Notes: generated from the letters alone by a model not told the origin. Positions 45,725 through 54,786 are shown, counted from the first letter of the stretch. The stretch: DNA of 64,000 bases from Naumannella cuiyingiana (GCF_013408305.1 NZ_JACBZS010000001.1:1488001-1552000); one strand, 5' to 3'. A program made the numbers and translations.

Positions 45725-47272
45725 TCAGGCCACCCGATAGGTACGCGAGGGCCAGCCGGTGGCGCCGTCGGGAAGCACCCCGCGCACCTCCGAGGTCTGT
45801 GTCGCCCCCGTCCGGTCGGTCGCCCGCGCGGTCACCCGGTACTCGCCGGGCACCGCGTCCCAGGCGAGCCGCCACTGCCGCCAGGTGTCGATCGTGTCCT
45901 CGTCGGCCAGCTCGGCGGCCTGCCACGGGCCGTCGCCGATCTGGACCTCGACCCGGTCGATGCCCGTGTGCTGGGCCCAGGCCACCCCGGCCAACCAGAC
46001 CCGACCGGCCGGCACTTGCGACTCGCGCGGCACGTCGATCCGGCACGACGTCTTCACCGGACCCTGCTCGGACCACCCGCGCACCGTCCAGTACGCGGCG
46101 AAGTCGGCGAATCGCGTCACCTCCAACTCGGCCAACCATTTCGTCGCCGAGACATAGCCGTACAGACCGGGCACCACCATCCGCACCGGGAATCCGTGTT
46201 CGGCCGGCAGTGGTTCGCCGTTCATCCCGACGGCCAGCAGCGCGTCGCGGCCGTCGGTCAGCGCGGCGAGCGGCGTACCGCACGTCCAGCCATCGGCGCT
46301 GGTCGACTTCACCGCATCGGCCCCCGCCTGCACACCCGCCTCGGCCAGGATCTCCGCGATGGGTACGCCGAGCCAGGTCGCGTTGCCGATCAGGTCCCCG
46401 CCGACCGGATTGCTGACGCAGGCCAGGGTCACCCGCCGCTCGACCAGCGGGCGGGCCAGCAGGTCGGCGAAGCTCAGGGTGAGCGGACGGTCGACGAGGC
46501 CGGTGACCCGCAGCGTCCAGTCGGCGGGGTCGACATCGGGGACCACGAGCGCGGTGTCGATCCGGTAGAAGGAGTCGCTGGGCACGATGTGCGGCCCGAG
46601 CTCGGGGACCGGCAGCGCGGGAGGTGGCGCGGCGGCGGGCCGGGTGGGGGCCGGCAGCCGCAGCGCGCGGCGAACTCGGGTGGCGGCCGGTTCGGGCAGT
46701 ACGCCGAGCAGCAGCCCGCCGACGGCCGTGGCGGCGGCGACCCCGCCGGCGCGGACCAGGAAGCGCCGTCGGCCGTCCGGTCCGCTTGCGGGCTCGGCGG
46801 CGGCGGTGACCAGCAGGCGCAGCGCACCCAGCCCCACGATGACCAGGGCGGCGAGGGGCAACAGCGCGGCGGCGCTGCCGCCCGGCTCGAAGACGACAGC
46901 GAGCAGCGCGAGCGCCGCGAGGCCGACACCGATCAACATGCCGGCGGTGAACCGGCGTACCGCGACCGCGCCGGCGAGCGCCGCGAGCGCCAGCACGACG
47001 ATCAGGGCCCCGCCGAGCAGCACCGCCTTGTCGGCGGTGTCGAAGGTGGCGATCGCCCATTCCTTGACCGGGGTCGGGCTGAGATCGACCGCGCGGTTGC
47101 CGACCGCGACGAACGGCGAGACCGTGCCGCTCAGTCGGGCGACGAGCTCGCTGGCGATCAGGCCGGCCGCGGCTGCGAGGATGCCGGCGAGCCAGCCGGC
47201 GGCACCCGGCGCGCCTGTCGCACGGTCCCGCCGGCCCGGTCGGGCCGGGCCCTGGGTGGCGACGCGCTGCAC
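45725..47272 (-). CDS. Membrane-anchored molybdopterin oxidoreductase (sulfite oxidase family)
   Basis: A 515-residue protein. The N-terminal third has about five hydrophobic segments (for example LAGILAAAAGLIASELVARL, AVLLGGALIVVLALAALAGA and LLPLAALVIVGLGALRLLV). The C-terminal two-thirds is a sulfite-oxidase-type Moco domain with the molybdenum-ligand Cys in RRVTLACVSNPVGGDLIGNATW, the pterin region HGFPVRMVVPGLYGYVSATKWLAELEV, and a Mo-co dimerisation domain (GRVWLAGVAWAQHTGIDRVEVQI). No haem domain is fused. Substrates of this actinobacterial group are not known; sulfite or protein methionine sulfoxide are candidates. The GTG start is six bases after a TAGACT box. It is followed by the Rieske gene. 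Confidence 0.9.
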   Translation of the reverse strand: MQRVATQGPARPGRRDRATGAPGAAGWLAGILAAAAGLIASELVARLSGTVSPFVAVGNRAVDLSPTPVKEWAIATFDTADKAVLLGGALIVVLALAALAGAVAVRRFTAGMLIGVGLAALALLAVVFEPGGSAAALLPLAALVIVGLGALRLLVTAAAEPASGPDGRRRFLVRAGGVAAATAVGGLLLGVLPEPAATRVRRALRLPAPTRPAAAPPPALPVPELGPHIVPSDSFYRIDTALVVPDVDPADWTLRVTGLVDRPLTLSFADLLARPLVERRVTLACVSNPVGGDLIGNATWLGVPIAEILAEAGVQAGADAVKSTSADGWTCGTPLAALTDGRDALLAVGMNGEPLPAEHGFPVRMVVPGLYGYVSATKWLAELEVTRFADFAAYWTVRGWSEQGPVKTSCRIDVPRESQVPAGRVWLAGVAWAQHTGIDRVEVQIGDGPWQAAELADEDTIDTWRQWRLAWDAVPGEYRVTARATDRTGATQTSEVRGVLPDGATGWPSRTYRVA

Positions 47273-47278
47273 ACGCTC

Positions 47279-47284
47279 AGTCTA
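47279..47284 (-). promoter_or_regulatory. Leaderless -10 box for the molybdopterin oxidoreductase gene
   Basis: Minus-strand TAGACT, six bases, then the GTG start; no Shine-Dalgarno sequence. Confidence 0.55.
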
Positions 47285-47377
47285 GGTCGCGCCGGCGCCC
47301 CCAGATCCCCCTCAAGCCAGCTCCCCTCAAGCCGGATCCCCCCTAGCCGGATCGGCGTCGTGCCGGATCGAGGCCGG

Positions 47378-48883
47378 TCAGCCGAAGGCGGTGCTGCCGC
47401 CCGCGGTCCGCGTGCCCTGCGGGAGCGGATGGACCCGCGAGTCCAGCGCGTCGGCCGACAGGCCCTGGGTGGAGAGGTCGTCGACGATCACGCCGTCGCG
47501 CATCACGACGACCCGATCACACCAGGCGACGATGTCCTCCAGGTCGGAGGAGACGATGATCGCCGATCGGCCGGCCTCGGTGTGTTCGCCGAGGATCTGC
47601 AACACGTCCTCGCGGGCACCGATGTCGAGGCCGCGGGTGGGCTCGTTCAGGATCAACACGTCGCGGTCCTCGGTCATCCACCGGGTCAGCGCGATCTTCT
47701 GCCGGTCGCCTCCGGAGAGGTCGCCGACGCCGCGCTGGATGCTCACCGCCCGCACGTTGAGCCGTTGGATGGTCTCGATCACGTCGCGCAGGGCGGCGAC
47801 CTCGGTCTCGAAGTCGACGCCCTCGTCCCAGCCGCCGATCATCAGGTTGCGGGCGATCGATTCGCTGTTGGACAGCCCGAGCTCGTCGTCATCGTCGGAG
47901 AAATAGCCGATCCGCAGCGCCGTCGCGTCGGCCGGGGAATTGATCACCCGGGGCTCGCCCTGCACCAGCACGGTGCCCGCGGTCATCGGGAACTGGCCGA
48001 CGAGTGCCCCGACCAGCTCGTACATGCCGCCGCGACGCGCGCCGACGAGGCCGACCACCTCGCCCCGGCGTACCTTCAGGTCCACCCCGTGCACGGCATC
48101 GGCGACCCGAAGGCCGCTGACCTCGAGCACCGGCTCGTCGACGACGTGGCTGACCCGGACCAGCTCACCCGGACGCCGGTCGATCATGGCCTCGGCGATG
48201 TCGTCGGTGGACACCCGATAGGGGTCGAGCTCGGCGCTGACCCGGCCCTCGCGGAGCACGACGACCCGGTCGGAGACCGCCTTCACCTCGGTCAGCCGGT
48301 GCGAGATGTAGATCACCGCCCGCCCCTGGCTGGTCAACCGGCTGGTGATGAAGTGCAGGTCGTCGATCTCGCGCACGTTGAAGGTCGAGCCCACCTCGTC
48401 CATGATCACGACCTGGGCGTCCTCGGCCAACATCCGGACCGATTCGATGATCGCGTGCTCGGCGCGGCGAAGATCTCCGAGCAGGGTGTCGGCGGAGATC
48501 TCGGTGCCGACATCGCGCAACAACTGGGCGGCCGGGCGACGCAGCTCCTCGTGCGGCCGGCCGGCGTGGAAGCTCTCCCGAAAGATCGCCTGGGCAACGG
48601 TCTGACCCGGGTCGAGGCGGAACTGCTGACGGATGATGCCGACGCCGTGCCGGCGAGCCTCGTCGTTGTCGTGCGGGGCATAGGGCTCGCCCGACAGTCG
48701 CATCTGGCCGGTGTCCGGACGCAGGTCACCGGCGAGGATCGCCATCAGGGTGGACTTGCCGACGCCATTGGCGCCGACCAGGCCGAGCACCTCCCCCTCG
48801 GCCAGGGAGAGATTCACCCCCCGCAACACCGGAACATGTTCGCGGGACTTGGCGATGTCACGAATTTCGAGCAGCTCTGCCAT
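47378..48883 (-). CDS. Orphan double-NBD ABC ATPase (RbsA/MglA-like) with asymmetric ATP sites
   Basis: A 501-residue protein with two fused nucleotide-binding domains. NBD1 has an intact Walker A (GLVGANGVGKSTLMAILAG) and H-loop (YISHRLTE), but the signature is replaced by LGDLRRAEHAIIE and Walker B reads VVIMDEVGSTF. NBD2 has a degenerate Walker A (GLVGARRGGMYELVG) but a good signature (GDLSGGDRQKIAL) and Walker B (VLILNEPTRGLD). In a closed dimer this leaves one canonical composite site and one dead site. No permease or binding protein is adjacent, unlike true sugar importers; the upstream neighbour is a Roadblock/LC7 gene. The ATG follows AAAGGG. The function is probably transport of an unknown substrate with distant partners, or a non-transport role. 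Confidence 0.85.
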   Translation of the reverse strand: MAELLEIRDIAKSREHVPVLRGVNLSLAEGEVLGLVGANGVGKSTLMAILAGDLRPDTGQMRLSGEPYAPHDNDEARRHGVGIIRQQFRLDPGQTVAQAIFRESFHAGRPHEELRRPAAQLLRDVGTEISADTLLGDLRRAEHAIIESVRMLAEDAQVVIMDEVGSTFNVREIDDLHFITSRLTSQGRAVIYISHRLTEVKAVSDRVVVLREGRVSAELDPYRVSTDDIAEAMIDRRPGELVRVSHVVDEPVLEVSGLRVADAVHGVDLKVRRGEVVGLVGARRGGMYELVGALVGQFPMTAGTVLVQGEPRVINSPADATALRIGYFSDDDDELGLSNSESIARNLMIGGWDEGVDFETEVAALRDVIETIQRLNVRAVSIQRGVGDLSGGDRQKIALTRWMTEDRDVLILNEPTRGLDIGAREDVLQILGEHTEAGRSAIIVSSDLEDIVAWCDRVVVMRDGVIVDDLSTQGLSADALDSRVHPLPQGTRTAGGSTAFG

Positions 48884-48928
48884 CGGCAGGACCCTTTCGG
48901 TGAGCAAGTGAGCGGGGGGATCCCGCGA

Positions 48929-48946
48929 CGCCCCGGCGACGGGGCG
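48929..48946 (-). terminator. Possible terminator after the Roadblock gene
   Basis: 6-bp GC stem CGCCCC / GGGGCG with a six-base loop, 13 bp after the Roadblock stop codon and before the ABC gene. Short, without T-tract. Confidence 0.4.
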
Positions 48947-48958
48947 CCGCGGGGCAGG

Positions 48959-49582
48959 TCAGACGCTGACCTTCTTGGCCACGTTGGACAGGCGGTGCCG
49001 GGCCAGCGCGAGATTCGCGGTGTTCTTGTTCAGCACGAGGTAGATGAACAGCCCCTGGGTCGACTCCTCGGACAAGACATTGATCAGGTGGTACTGATCT
49101 TCGAGGGTGATCAGGATGTCGTCGATGGCGCCGGTCAGCCCGAGCTCGCGCATGGTGTTCAACTTGGCCCGGACCACATTCGAATTGCCGGCGGCGGCGA
49201 CATCGAGATTGAAGCCGGGGTTGCCGCTGGCGGCGAGAGCCATCCCGCTGCCGATGTCGACGATGGCCGCGGCCGTCGCTCCCTCGATGGCGGTGAGTTC
49301 GGCGACGGACTGGTCGAGTTGGGACATCAGGAACTGCCTTTCGGATGGTGGTGGTGACGGCGTACCCACGCGTTCGGGTACGCCGGTTGGGGGCGACTGC
49401 GGGTCGGGTTGATGCCCGGCCTGATCAGGCGCGGCCGACTGCTTGGCGCGGTCGAGCCACTCATAGAAGTCGTCCTCGGCATCGGACGGGGAGGGAGAAT
49501 CGCCGGCAGAACGGCGGGGAGCAGGTTGATCGTTCGAGCGGTTACGCCGCCCCGACAATCGTGTCCACCACTGAGGTGACAT
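48959..49582 (-). CDS. Roadblock/LC7-domain protein
   Basis: A 207-residue protein. The C-terminal 120 residues are a Roadblock/LC7 domain (LDQSVAELTAIEGATAAAIVDIGSGMALAASG, NVVRAKLNTMRELGLTGAIDDILITLEDQYHLINVL, GLFIYLVLNKNTANLALARHRL), the fold of MglB and of GTPase regulators. The N-terminal 80 residues are a Pro-rich, charged extension with a DDFYEWLDRAKQ helix. I chose the ATG at 49582 with a GGAGG Shine-Dalgarno sequence close to it; a second ATG at 49329 with AAAGG upstream would give the bare domain, and both forms may be made. Actinobacterial Roadblock proteins often pair with small GTPases, but none is in the window. The orphan ABC ATPase lies downstream. Confidence 0.82.
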   Translation of the reverse strand: MSPQWWTRLSGRRNRSNDQPAPRRSAGDSPSPSDAEDDFYEWLDRAKQSAAPDQAGHQPDPQSPPTGVPERVGTPSPPPSERQFLMSQLDQSVAELTAIEGATAAAIVDIGSGMALAASGNPGFNLDVAAAGNSNVVRAKLNTMRELGLTGAIDDILITLEDQYHLINVLSEESTQGLFIYLVLNKNTANLALARHRLSNVAKKVSV

Positions 49583-49747
49583 TTTCCTCCACCGGTCTGC
49601 GCCATCGGAACTGGCAGACCGATGATTCCCCCGAACCAATCACCTGCCGGTTGCAGACCCTACCGGGTCCCACCGTCGCTGCGGAAGCGGTCCCGGGTCG
49701 GTCTTCTGCACAGTGCGATGCCGGCCCCGACACACGGGATCGCGGCG

Positions 49748-49800
49748 TTGCCCGACCGAGGGAATCGTGTCTACACTCGAACTGGTTACCGGTCAGTAAC
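49748..49800 (+). promoter_or_regulatory. Probable promoter and operator of the acyl-CoA dehydrogenase gene
   Basis: TTGCCC (49748) and TACACT (49772) are spaced 18 bp apart as a housekeeping-type -35/-10 pair. Immediately after, at 49785-49800, lies a partial dyad GTTACCGGTCAGTAAC (12 of 16 positions symmetrical), similar in style to TetR-family fatty-acid regulator sites. Regulator identity is unknown. Confidence 0.5.
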
Positions 49801-49829
49801 ACGTGACTCCGAGGGGCAAGGCAGCAACC

Positions 49830-51680
49830 ATGAGCCATTACAAGTCGAACGTCCGTGACATCGAGTTCAACCTGTTCGAGGTGCTCGGACGAGATGCGGT
49901 GCTGGGCACCGGCCCGGCCGAGGAACTGGACGTCGAGACCGCCCGGGCGATGCTCGCCGAGGTGGACGTGCTGGCGCGTACCAAGCTGGCCGAGCCGTTC
50001 GCCGACAGCGACCGGAACCCGCCGCACTACGACGCGGAGACGCGTACCGTCGCGATGCCGGAGTCGTTCAAGATGGCCTTCAAGTCCTACATGGACTCGG
50101 ACTGGTGGCGAGTCGAGCTGTCCGCCGATCTCGACGGTCAGCCGACCCCGCCGTCGCTGCGTTGGAGCCTGATGGAGATGGTGCTCGGCGCGAATCCGGC
50201 CGTCTACATCTACTCCGCGGGCCCGAAGTTCTCCGAGGTCGTCTACACCGGTGGCGGCAACGGCGGGACGGAGCGCGACCGCTCGATCGCCAGGCACATG
50301 GTCGATCGGCAGTGGGGCGCGACCATGGTGCTGACCGAGCCCGACGCGGGCAGCGACGTGGGCGCCGGGCGTACCCGCGCGATCCCGCAGGACGACGGTT
50401 CCTGGCACATCGAGGGCGTGAAGCGCTTCATCACCTCCGGCGAGCACGACATGACCGAGAACATCATCCACCTGGTGCTGGCGCGGCCGGTCGGCGTCGA
50501 GGGCGTCGGCGGCCCGGGCACCAAGGGACTGAGCCTGTTCGTGGTCCCCAAGTACCATTTCGATCATGAGACCGGCGAGCTGACCGGCGAGCGCAACGGC
50601 GTGTACGCGACCAACGTCGAGAAGAAGATGGGGATCAAGGTCTCCACCACCTGCGAACTGACCTTCGGCGACGGTGAGCCGGCCAAGGGCTGGCTGCTGG
50701 GCGAGGTGCACGACGGTATCGCGCAGATGTTCAAGGTCATCGAGCATGCGCGGATGATGGTGGGCACCAAGGCGATCGCGACCCTGTCGACGGGCTATCT
50801 GAATGCGCTGGAGTACGCCAAGGAGCGCAAGCAGGGCGCCGATCTGCTCAATCCCGGCAAGGACGCGCCGCGGGTGACGATCACCCACCACCCGGATGTG
50901 CGACGCTCGCTGATGACGCAGAAGTCGTTCGCCGAGGGGATGCGGCTGCTGGTCGCCTACACCGCGGGCTTCCAGGACCGGGTCTGGATGGCCGAGGCCG
51001 CGGGCGAGCGCGACGAGGACGCCGAGCGGATCAACGACCTGCTGTTGCCGATCGTCAAGGGCTACGGCTCGGAGCGCTCCTGGGTGCTGCTCGGCACCGA
51101 GTCGCTGCAGACCTTCGGCGGCTCAGGCTTCCTCGCCGACTACCCGATCGAGCAGTATGTGCGCGACGCCAAGATCGACACCCTCTACGAGGGCACCACC
51201 GCGATCCAGGGCCAGGACCTGTTCTTCCGCAAGATCATCAAGGACGGCGGTCACGCCATCGGCCTGCTCACCGCCGAACTGTCCGCCTTCATCGAGTCCG
51301 AGGGCCCGCTGACCGAGGAGCGCGCCACGCTGAAGCGGGCGATGGACGACGTGGCCGGCGTGGTCGGGCTGATGATCAACGACATCACCGCCGCCGCCCA
51401 GGAGCCGCGCAACACCTACAAGGTGGCGCTGAACACCACCCGCCTGCTGATGATGCTCGGCGACCTCGTCGTGGCGTACCTGCTGGTCCGCGCGGGAGAC
51501 GTGGCGGCGACGAAGCTCGAGCAGGGCGGGCTGTCGGCGGCCGACGAGGCGTTCTACACCGGCAAGGTTGCCTCGGCGCGGTTCTTCGTCGCCCAGGTCC
51601 TGCCGAAGCTGACCGCCGAGCGCAAGATCGCCGAGCGGACCGATCTGGCGATCATGGACCTGCCGGAGGCCGCCTTCTGA
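49830..51680 (+). CDS. Acyl-CoA dehydrogenase (long form)
   Basis: A 616-residue FAD-dependent flavoprotein that introduces the alpha-beta double bond in acyl-CoAs. Visible are the FAD/substrate motif [23 protein letters not shown], the middle domain [23 protein letters not shown], the segment [15 protein letters not shown], and the C-terminal catalytic zone [38 protein letters not shown], with the catalytic Glu in YEGTT. The extra C-terminal 120-residue helical extension fits the long actinobacterial class (FadE-like), probably acting on long or branched chains. No electron-transfer flavoprotein genes are adjacent. The ATG follows GAGGGGCAAGG. Confidence 0.94.
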   Translation: MSHYKSNVRDIEFNLFEVLGRDAVLGTGPAEELDVETARAMLAEVDVLARTKLAEPFADSDRNPPHYDAETRTVAMPESFKMAFKSYMDSDWWRVELSADLDGQPTPPSLRWSLMEMVLGANPAVYIYSAGPKFSEVVYTGGGNGGTERDRSIARHMVDRQWGATMVLTEPDAGSDVGAGRTRAIPQDDGSWHIEGVKRFITSGEHDMTENIIHLVLARPVGVEGVGGPGTKGLSLFVVPKYHFDHETGELTGERNGVYATNVEKKMGIKVSTTCELTFGDGEPAKGWLLGEVHDGIAQMFKVIEHARMMVGTKAIATLSTGYLNALEYAKERKQGADLLNPGKDAPRVTITHHPDVRRSLMTQKSFAEGMRLLVAYTAGFQDRVWMAEAAGERDEDAERINDLLLPIVKGYGSERSWVLLGTESLQTFGGSGFLADYPIEQYVRDAKIDTLYEGTTAIQGQDLFFRKIIKDGGHAIGLLTAELSAFIESEGPLTEERATLKRAMDDVAGVVGLMINDITAAAQEPRNTYKVALNTTRLLMMLGDLVVAYLLVRAGDVAATKLEQGGLSAADEAFYTGKVASARFFVAQVLPKLTAERKIAERTDLAIMDLPEAAF

Positions 51681-51726
51681 GGCAGCCCCTGGCCGCCCGG
51701 GGACCGCTCACGGCCCCTCCCTCCGG

Positions 51727-51787
51727 ATTGTTTCCGTAGTTATGCCCGCTCTGGGAGACGAATGAGGGTCATAACTACGGAAACAAT
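51727..51787. repeat. Intergenic 18-bp perfect inverted repeat, AT-rich
   Basis: ATTGTTTCCGTAGTTATG (51727-51744) is exactly complementary to CATAACTACGGAAACAAT (51770-51787), separated by 25 bases. Pyrimidine- and purine-rich flanks extend partial pairing. Its AT content contrasts with the surrounding sequence. It could be a terminator for the acyl-CoA dehydrogenase gene, a protein-binding dyad, or a palindromic mobile element. Confidence 0.9.
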
Positions 51788-51843
51788 TGAGGGGGAGGGG
51801 GATCGTCGCCGCGCGATCCGGCTTGCCCGAGAGGCGTCGCTGT

Positions 51844-51861
51844 GGCCTACTCGGGTAGGCC
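51844..51861 (+). promoter_or_regulatory. Leader hairpin just upstream of the uvrA-like gene
   Basis: Perfect 7-bp stem GGCCTAC / GTAGGCC with a TCGG tetraloop, ending ten bases before the GGAGGT ribosome-binding site. Such a stable UNCG-type-like hairpin in a leader may modulate translation or act as an attenuator remnant. Confidence 0.6.
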
Positions 51862-51880
51862 GAGGACGCAGGAGGTGATC

Positions 51881-54412
51881 ATGTCCGAGCGACCCGAAGC
51901 GGTGCCGGGGCAGATCGCGGTACGCGGGGCAGCCGAGCACAATCTGCGCGAGCTCGACATCGACATCCCCCGCGACACCGTCGTCGCGTTCACCGGGATC
52001 TCGGGCTCCGGGAAGTCCTCGCTGGCCTTCGACACCATCTATGCCCAGTCCCGCCAGCGCTACCTGGAATCGGTCGCCCCCTACGCCCGGCGGCTGATCG
52101 ACCAGGGCTCGGCGCCGCGGGTACGCCGGATCACCGGCCTGCCGCCGGCCGTCGCGCTGCGCCAGCAGCACGGCGGGAGCACCCGCTCCACGGTCGGCAC
52201 CGTCTCCCGGGTCTCCAACGTGTTGCGGATGCTCTATTCGCGCTCGGGCACCTACCCCGAGGGCTACCGACCCGCCGATCTGGCCGGCACGTTCCCGCGC
52301 GACGCCGCACCGCTGGACTCCGACAGCTTCTCGCCCAATACGGCCGTCGGTGCCTGCCGCACCTGCTCCGGCCTCGGCCGGCTGCTCCAGGTCGATGAGG
52401 ACCTGCTGGTCGGCGACCCCGACCTGAGCATCGAGGACGGGGCGATCGCGGCCTGGCCCGGCGCCTTCGGCGGCAAGAACTACCGGCGCATCCTGCGGAT
52501 CCTCGGCATCGATGTCGACGCACCGTTCAGGACGCTGCCGGCGAAGACCCGGCGCTGGGTGCTGACCACCGACGAGCAGCCGACCGTGCGCGTGGAGAAC
52601 CGCTATCAGGGCACCTACATGAGCCCGAAGCGCTGGGTGCAGCACACCTTCGCCGACTCCCCGTCGGCAAAAATGCGGGCCAGGGCGGCGTCGTTCATGA
52701 GCGAACGGCTGTGCCCGACATGCCACGGCAAGCGGCTCAACCCCGAGGCGCTCGCGGTGACGATCGCGGGCTCCGACATCGCCGACGCGGCCCGACTGCC
52801 GCTCACCGAGCTGGCCGCGTTCCTGACGGCCGCGCGTACCCATCCCGAAACCGAGGCCCTGCCGGCCGAGCGGCGCCAGGCCGCGCACGCGCTGATCGAC
52901 GTGCTCGATGATCATCTGGGTACGCTGATCGACCTCGGCCTGGGCTATCTGGCCACCGCCCGACCGACCTCGACCCTGTCGGGCGGTGAGTTGCAGCGGT
53001 TGCATCTGGCGACCGAACTGCGCAGCGGGCTGTTCGGGGTGTTGTACGTGCTGGACGAGCCGTCGGCCGGGCTGCATCCCTCCGACACCGAGCTGCTGCT
53101 CGGCGCGCTGCACCGCCTGCGCGACGAGGGCAACACGGTGTTCGTGGTGGAGCACAACTCCCGGGTGCTCGAGGCGGCCGAGTGGATCGTCGACCTCGGG
53201 CCGGGCGCCGGCCGCTACGGGGGCCGGGTGCTCTACAACGGGCCGCGCGACGGCATCGCCGGCGTCGACGGCTCCGCGACCGCGCGCTATCTCGGCCCGG
53301 ACGCCCCGCCCGCGCCAGGCCCGGCCTCGCGTCGGCCGATCGCGAACTGGATCACCCTGCGCCAGATCACCGGCCACAACCTGCGCGGCACGGATGTGCG
53401 GTTGCCGCTGGCGGCATTCGGAGCCCTCACCGGGGTGTCCGGATCGGGCAAGACCAGCGTGCTGACCGCGCTGGCGAACGAGGTGCGCGCGCACCTCGAC
53501 GCCCCCGAGACAGCAGCCGACGAGGCGCGCGAGCCCGACTCGGTCGAGGTGGCCGACGAACTGGCCGAGGGCGTACCCCTGTGGGACCTCGGCGAGGACC
53601 GGCTGAGCGTCGCCGCGGCCGAGGGGCTGGGCGCGATCGATCGGCTGGTGGTGGTCGACCAGCGGCCGATCGGGCGTACCTCCAGGTCGAACCTGGCCAC
53701 CTACACCGGATTGTTCGACGGGGTACGCCGCCTCTTCGCCGCCCAACCGGAGGCCGCTCGCCGGGGCTTCGGGGCGGGCCGGTTCTCGTTCAACCAGCCG
53801 GCGGGACGGTGTCCGCACTGTCTCGGCGACGGGGTGGTAAGCATCGAGCTGCTGTTCATGCCGACCGAGACCACGCCCTGCCCGGTCTGCCACGGCAGGC
53901 GCTACAACCCGGAGACGCTGGAGGTGACCTACCGCGGACGGAGCATCGCCGACGTGTTGGCGATGAGCGTCGACGAGGCGGCCGACTTCCTGGGCGATGT
54001 GCCGGTCGCCGCGCGGATCCTGCGACTGCTCACCGACATCGGGCTCGGCTACCTGGCGCTGGGGCAGAGCGCGCCCACCCTGTCCGGCGGCGAGGCGCAG
54101 CGGATCAAGCTGGTTTCGGAGCTGCATCGCGCGCCGCGCGGGCACAGCCTCTACCTGCTGGACGAGCCGACGACCGGCCTGCACGCCGCGGACACCGATC
54201 TGCTGGTCGGCCAGTTGCAGCGGCTGGTGGACGCCGGCAATACCGTGCTGATCGCCACCCACGACCCGCGCACGCTGGCGGTCACCGACTGGATCGTCGA
54301 CCTCGGCCCGGGCCCGGGCGACGACGGCGGCCGCGTGGTCGCCGCGGGCGTACCCGAAGACATCGCCGGGGTCGCCGCGAGCCGGACCGGCCGCTATCTC
54401 GAACTACCCTGA
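51881..54412 (+). CDS. UvrA-like class-2 ABC protein (UvrA2/DrrC type)
   Basis: An 843-residue protein with two UvrA-type ATPase halves. Half 1 has Walker A GISGSGKSSLAFDTIYAQSR, zinc-finger cysteines CRTCSGLG and CPTCHGKR, signature STLSGGELQRLHLA and Walker B VLYVLDEPSAGLHPSD. Half 2 has Walker A GVSGSGKTSVL, CPHCLGDG and CPVCHGRR, signature PTLSGGEAQRIKLV and Walker B LYLLDEPTTGLHAAD. It is shorter than canonical UvrA (about 940-1000 residues) and reduced in the UvrB-binding region, matching UvrA2/DrrC-like paralogues linked to DNA-intercalator resistance. The ATG has a strong GGAGGT site; the preceding leader contains a stable hairpin. Confidence 0.9.
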   Translation: MSERPEAVPGQIAVRGAAEHNLRELDIDIPRDTVVAFTGISGSGKSSLAFDTIYAQSRQRYLESVAPYARRLIDQGSAPRVRRITGLPPAVALRQQHGGSTRSTVGTVSRVSNVLRMLYSRSGTYPEGYRPADLAGTFPRDAAPLDSDSFSPNTAVGACRTCSGLGRLLQVDEDLLVGDPDLSIEDGAIAAWPGAFGGKNYRRILRILGIDVDAPFRTLPAKTRRWVLTTDEQPTVRVENRYQGTYMSPKRWVQHTFADSPSAKMRARAASFMSERLCPTCHGKRLNPEALAVTIAGSDIADAARLPLTELAAFLTAARTHPETEALPAERRQAAHALIDVLDDHLGTLIDLGLGYLATARPTSTLSGGELQRLHLATELRSGLFGVLYVLDEPSAGLHPSDTELLLGALHRLRDEGNTVFVVEHNSRVLEAAEWIVDLGPGAGRYGGRVLYNGPRDGIAGVDGSATARYLGPDAPPAPGPASRRPIANWITLRQITGHNLRGTDVRLPLAAFGALTGVSGSGKTSVLTALANEVRAHLDAPETAADEAREPDSVEVADELAEGVPLWDLGEDRLSVAAAEGLGAIDRLVVVDQRPIGRTSRSNLATYTGLFDGVRRLFAAQPEAARRGFGAGRFSFNQPAGRCPHCLGDGVVSIELLFMPTETTPCPVCHGRRYNPETLEVTYRGRSIADVLAMSVDEAADFLGDVPVAARILRLLTDIGLGYLALGQSAPTLSGGEAQRIKLVSELHRAPRGHSLYLLDEPTTGLHAADTDLLVGQLQRLVDAGNTVLIATHDPRTLAVTDWIVDLGPGPGDDGGRVVAAGVPEDIAGVAASRTGRYLELP
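54405..54410 (+). promoter_or_regulatory. Leaderless -10 box for the DUF4186 gene
   Basis: TACCCT lies in the last codons of the uvrA-like gene, six bases before the GTG start; no Shine-Dalgarno sequence. Confidence 0.45.
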
Positions 54413-54416
54413 TCGG

Positions 54417-54776
54417 GTGGGCCATGATCTTGATGCGGTGATCGACAAGATCACCGCGATCCCGTTCCGCTCCCGGTTCCACCTGCGCGCCGCCGAGCGG
54501 GAGTTCGTGGCGCTGCGGGGTCTGCCGACGGTACGCGAGCACGCCGCCGAGCTGATCGACAAGCGACTCGCGCCGGCGCGCCCGGACAACGACGGCCGGC
54601 AGACGCCGTGGGGCGGGCATCCGGTGTTCCGCGCCCAGCACGCCACCGCGACCTGCTGCCGGCGCTGCCTGCGGATCAACCACAAGATCGACTCCGGCGT
54701 CGAGCTGAGCCAGGCCCAGCGGGACTACGTCGTCGACGTGATCTGCCGGTGGGTGGAACGGGAGGCCCGCGGTTGA
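54417..54776 (+). CDS. DUF4186 protein
   Basis: A 119-residue protein matching DUF4186: ITAIPFRSRFHLRAAEREFVALRGL, HAAELIDKRLAPARPDNDGRQTPWGGHPVFRAQHATATCCRRCL and ICRWVEREA. A CCxxC-type cysteine cluster and several His could bind metal; the function is unknown. The GTG start is four bases after the uvrA-like stop; there is no other start in frame. It either shares the uvrA-like transcript or begins leaderless from the TACCCT box. Confidence 0.82.
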   Translation: MGHDLDAVIDKITAIPFRSRFHLRAAEREFVALRGLPTVREHAAELIDKRLAPARPDNDGRQTPWGGHPVFRAQHATATCCRRCLRINHKIDSGVELSQAQRDYVVDVICRWVEREARG

Positions 54777-54786
54777 TCGGGGTGGG

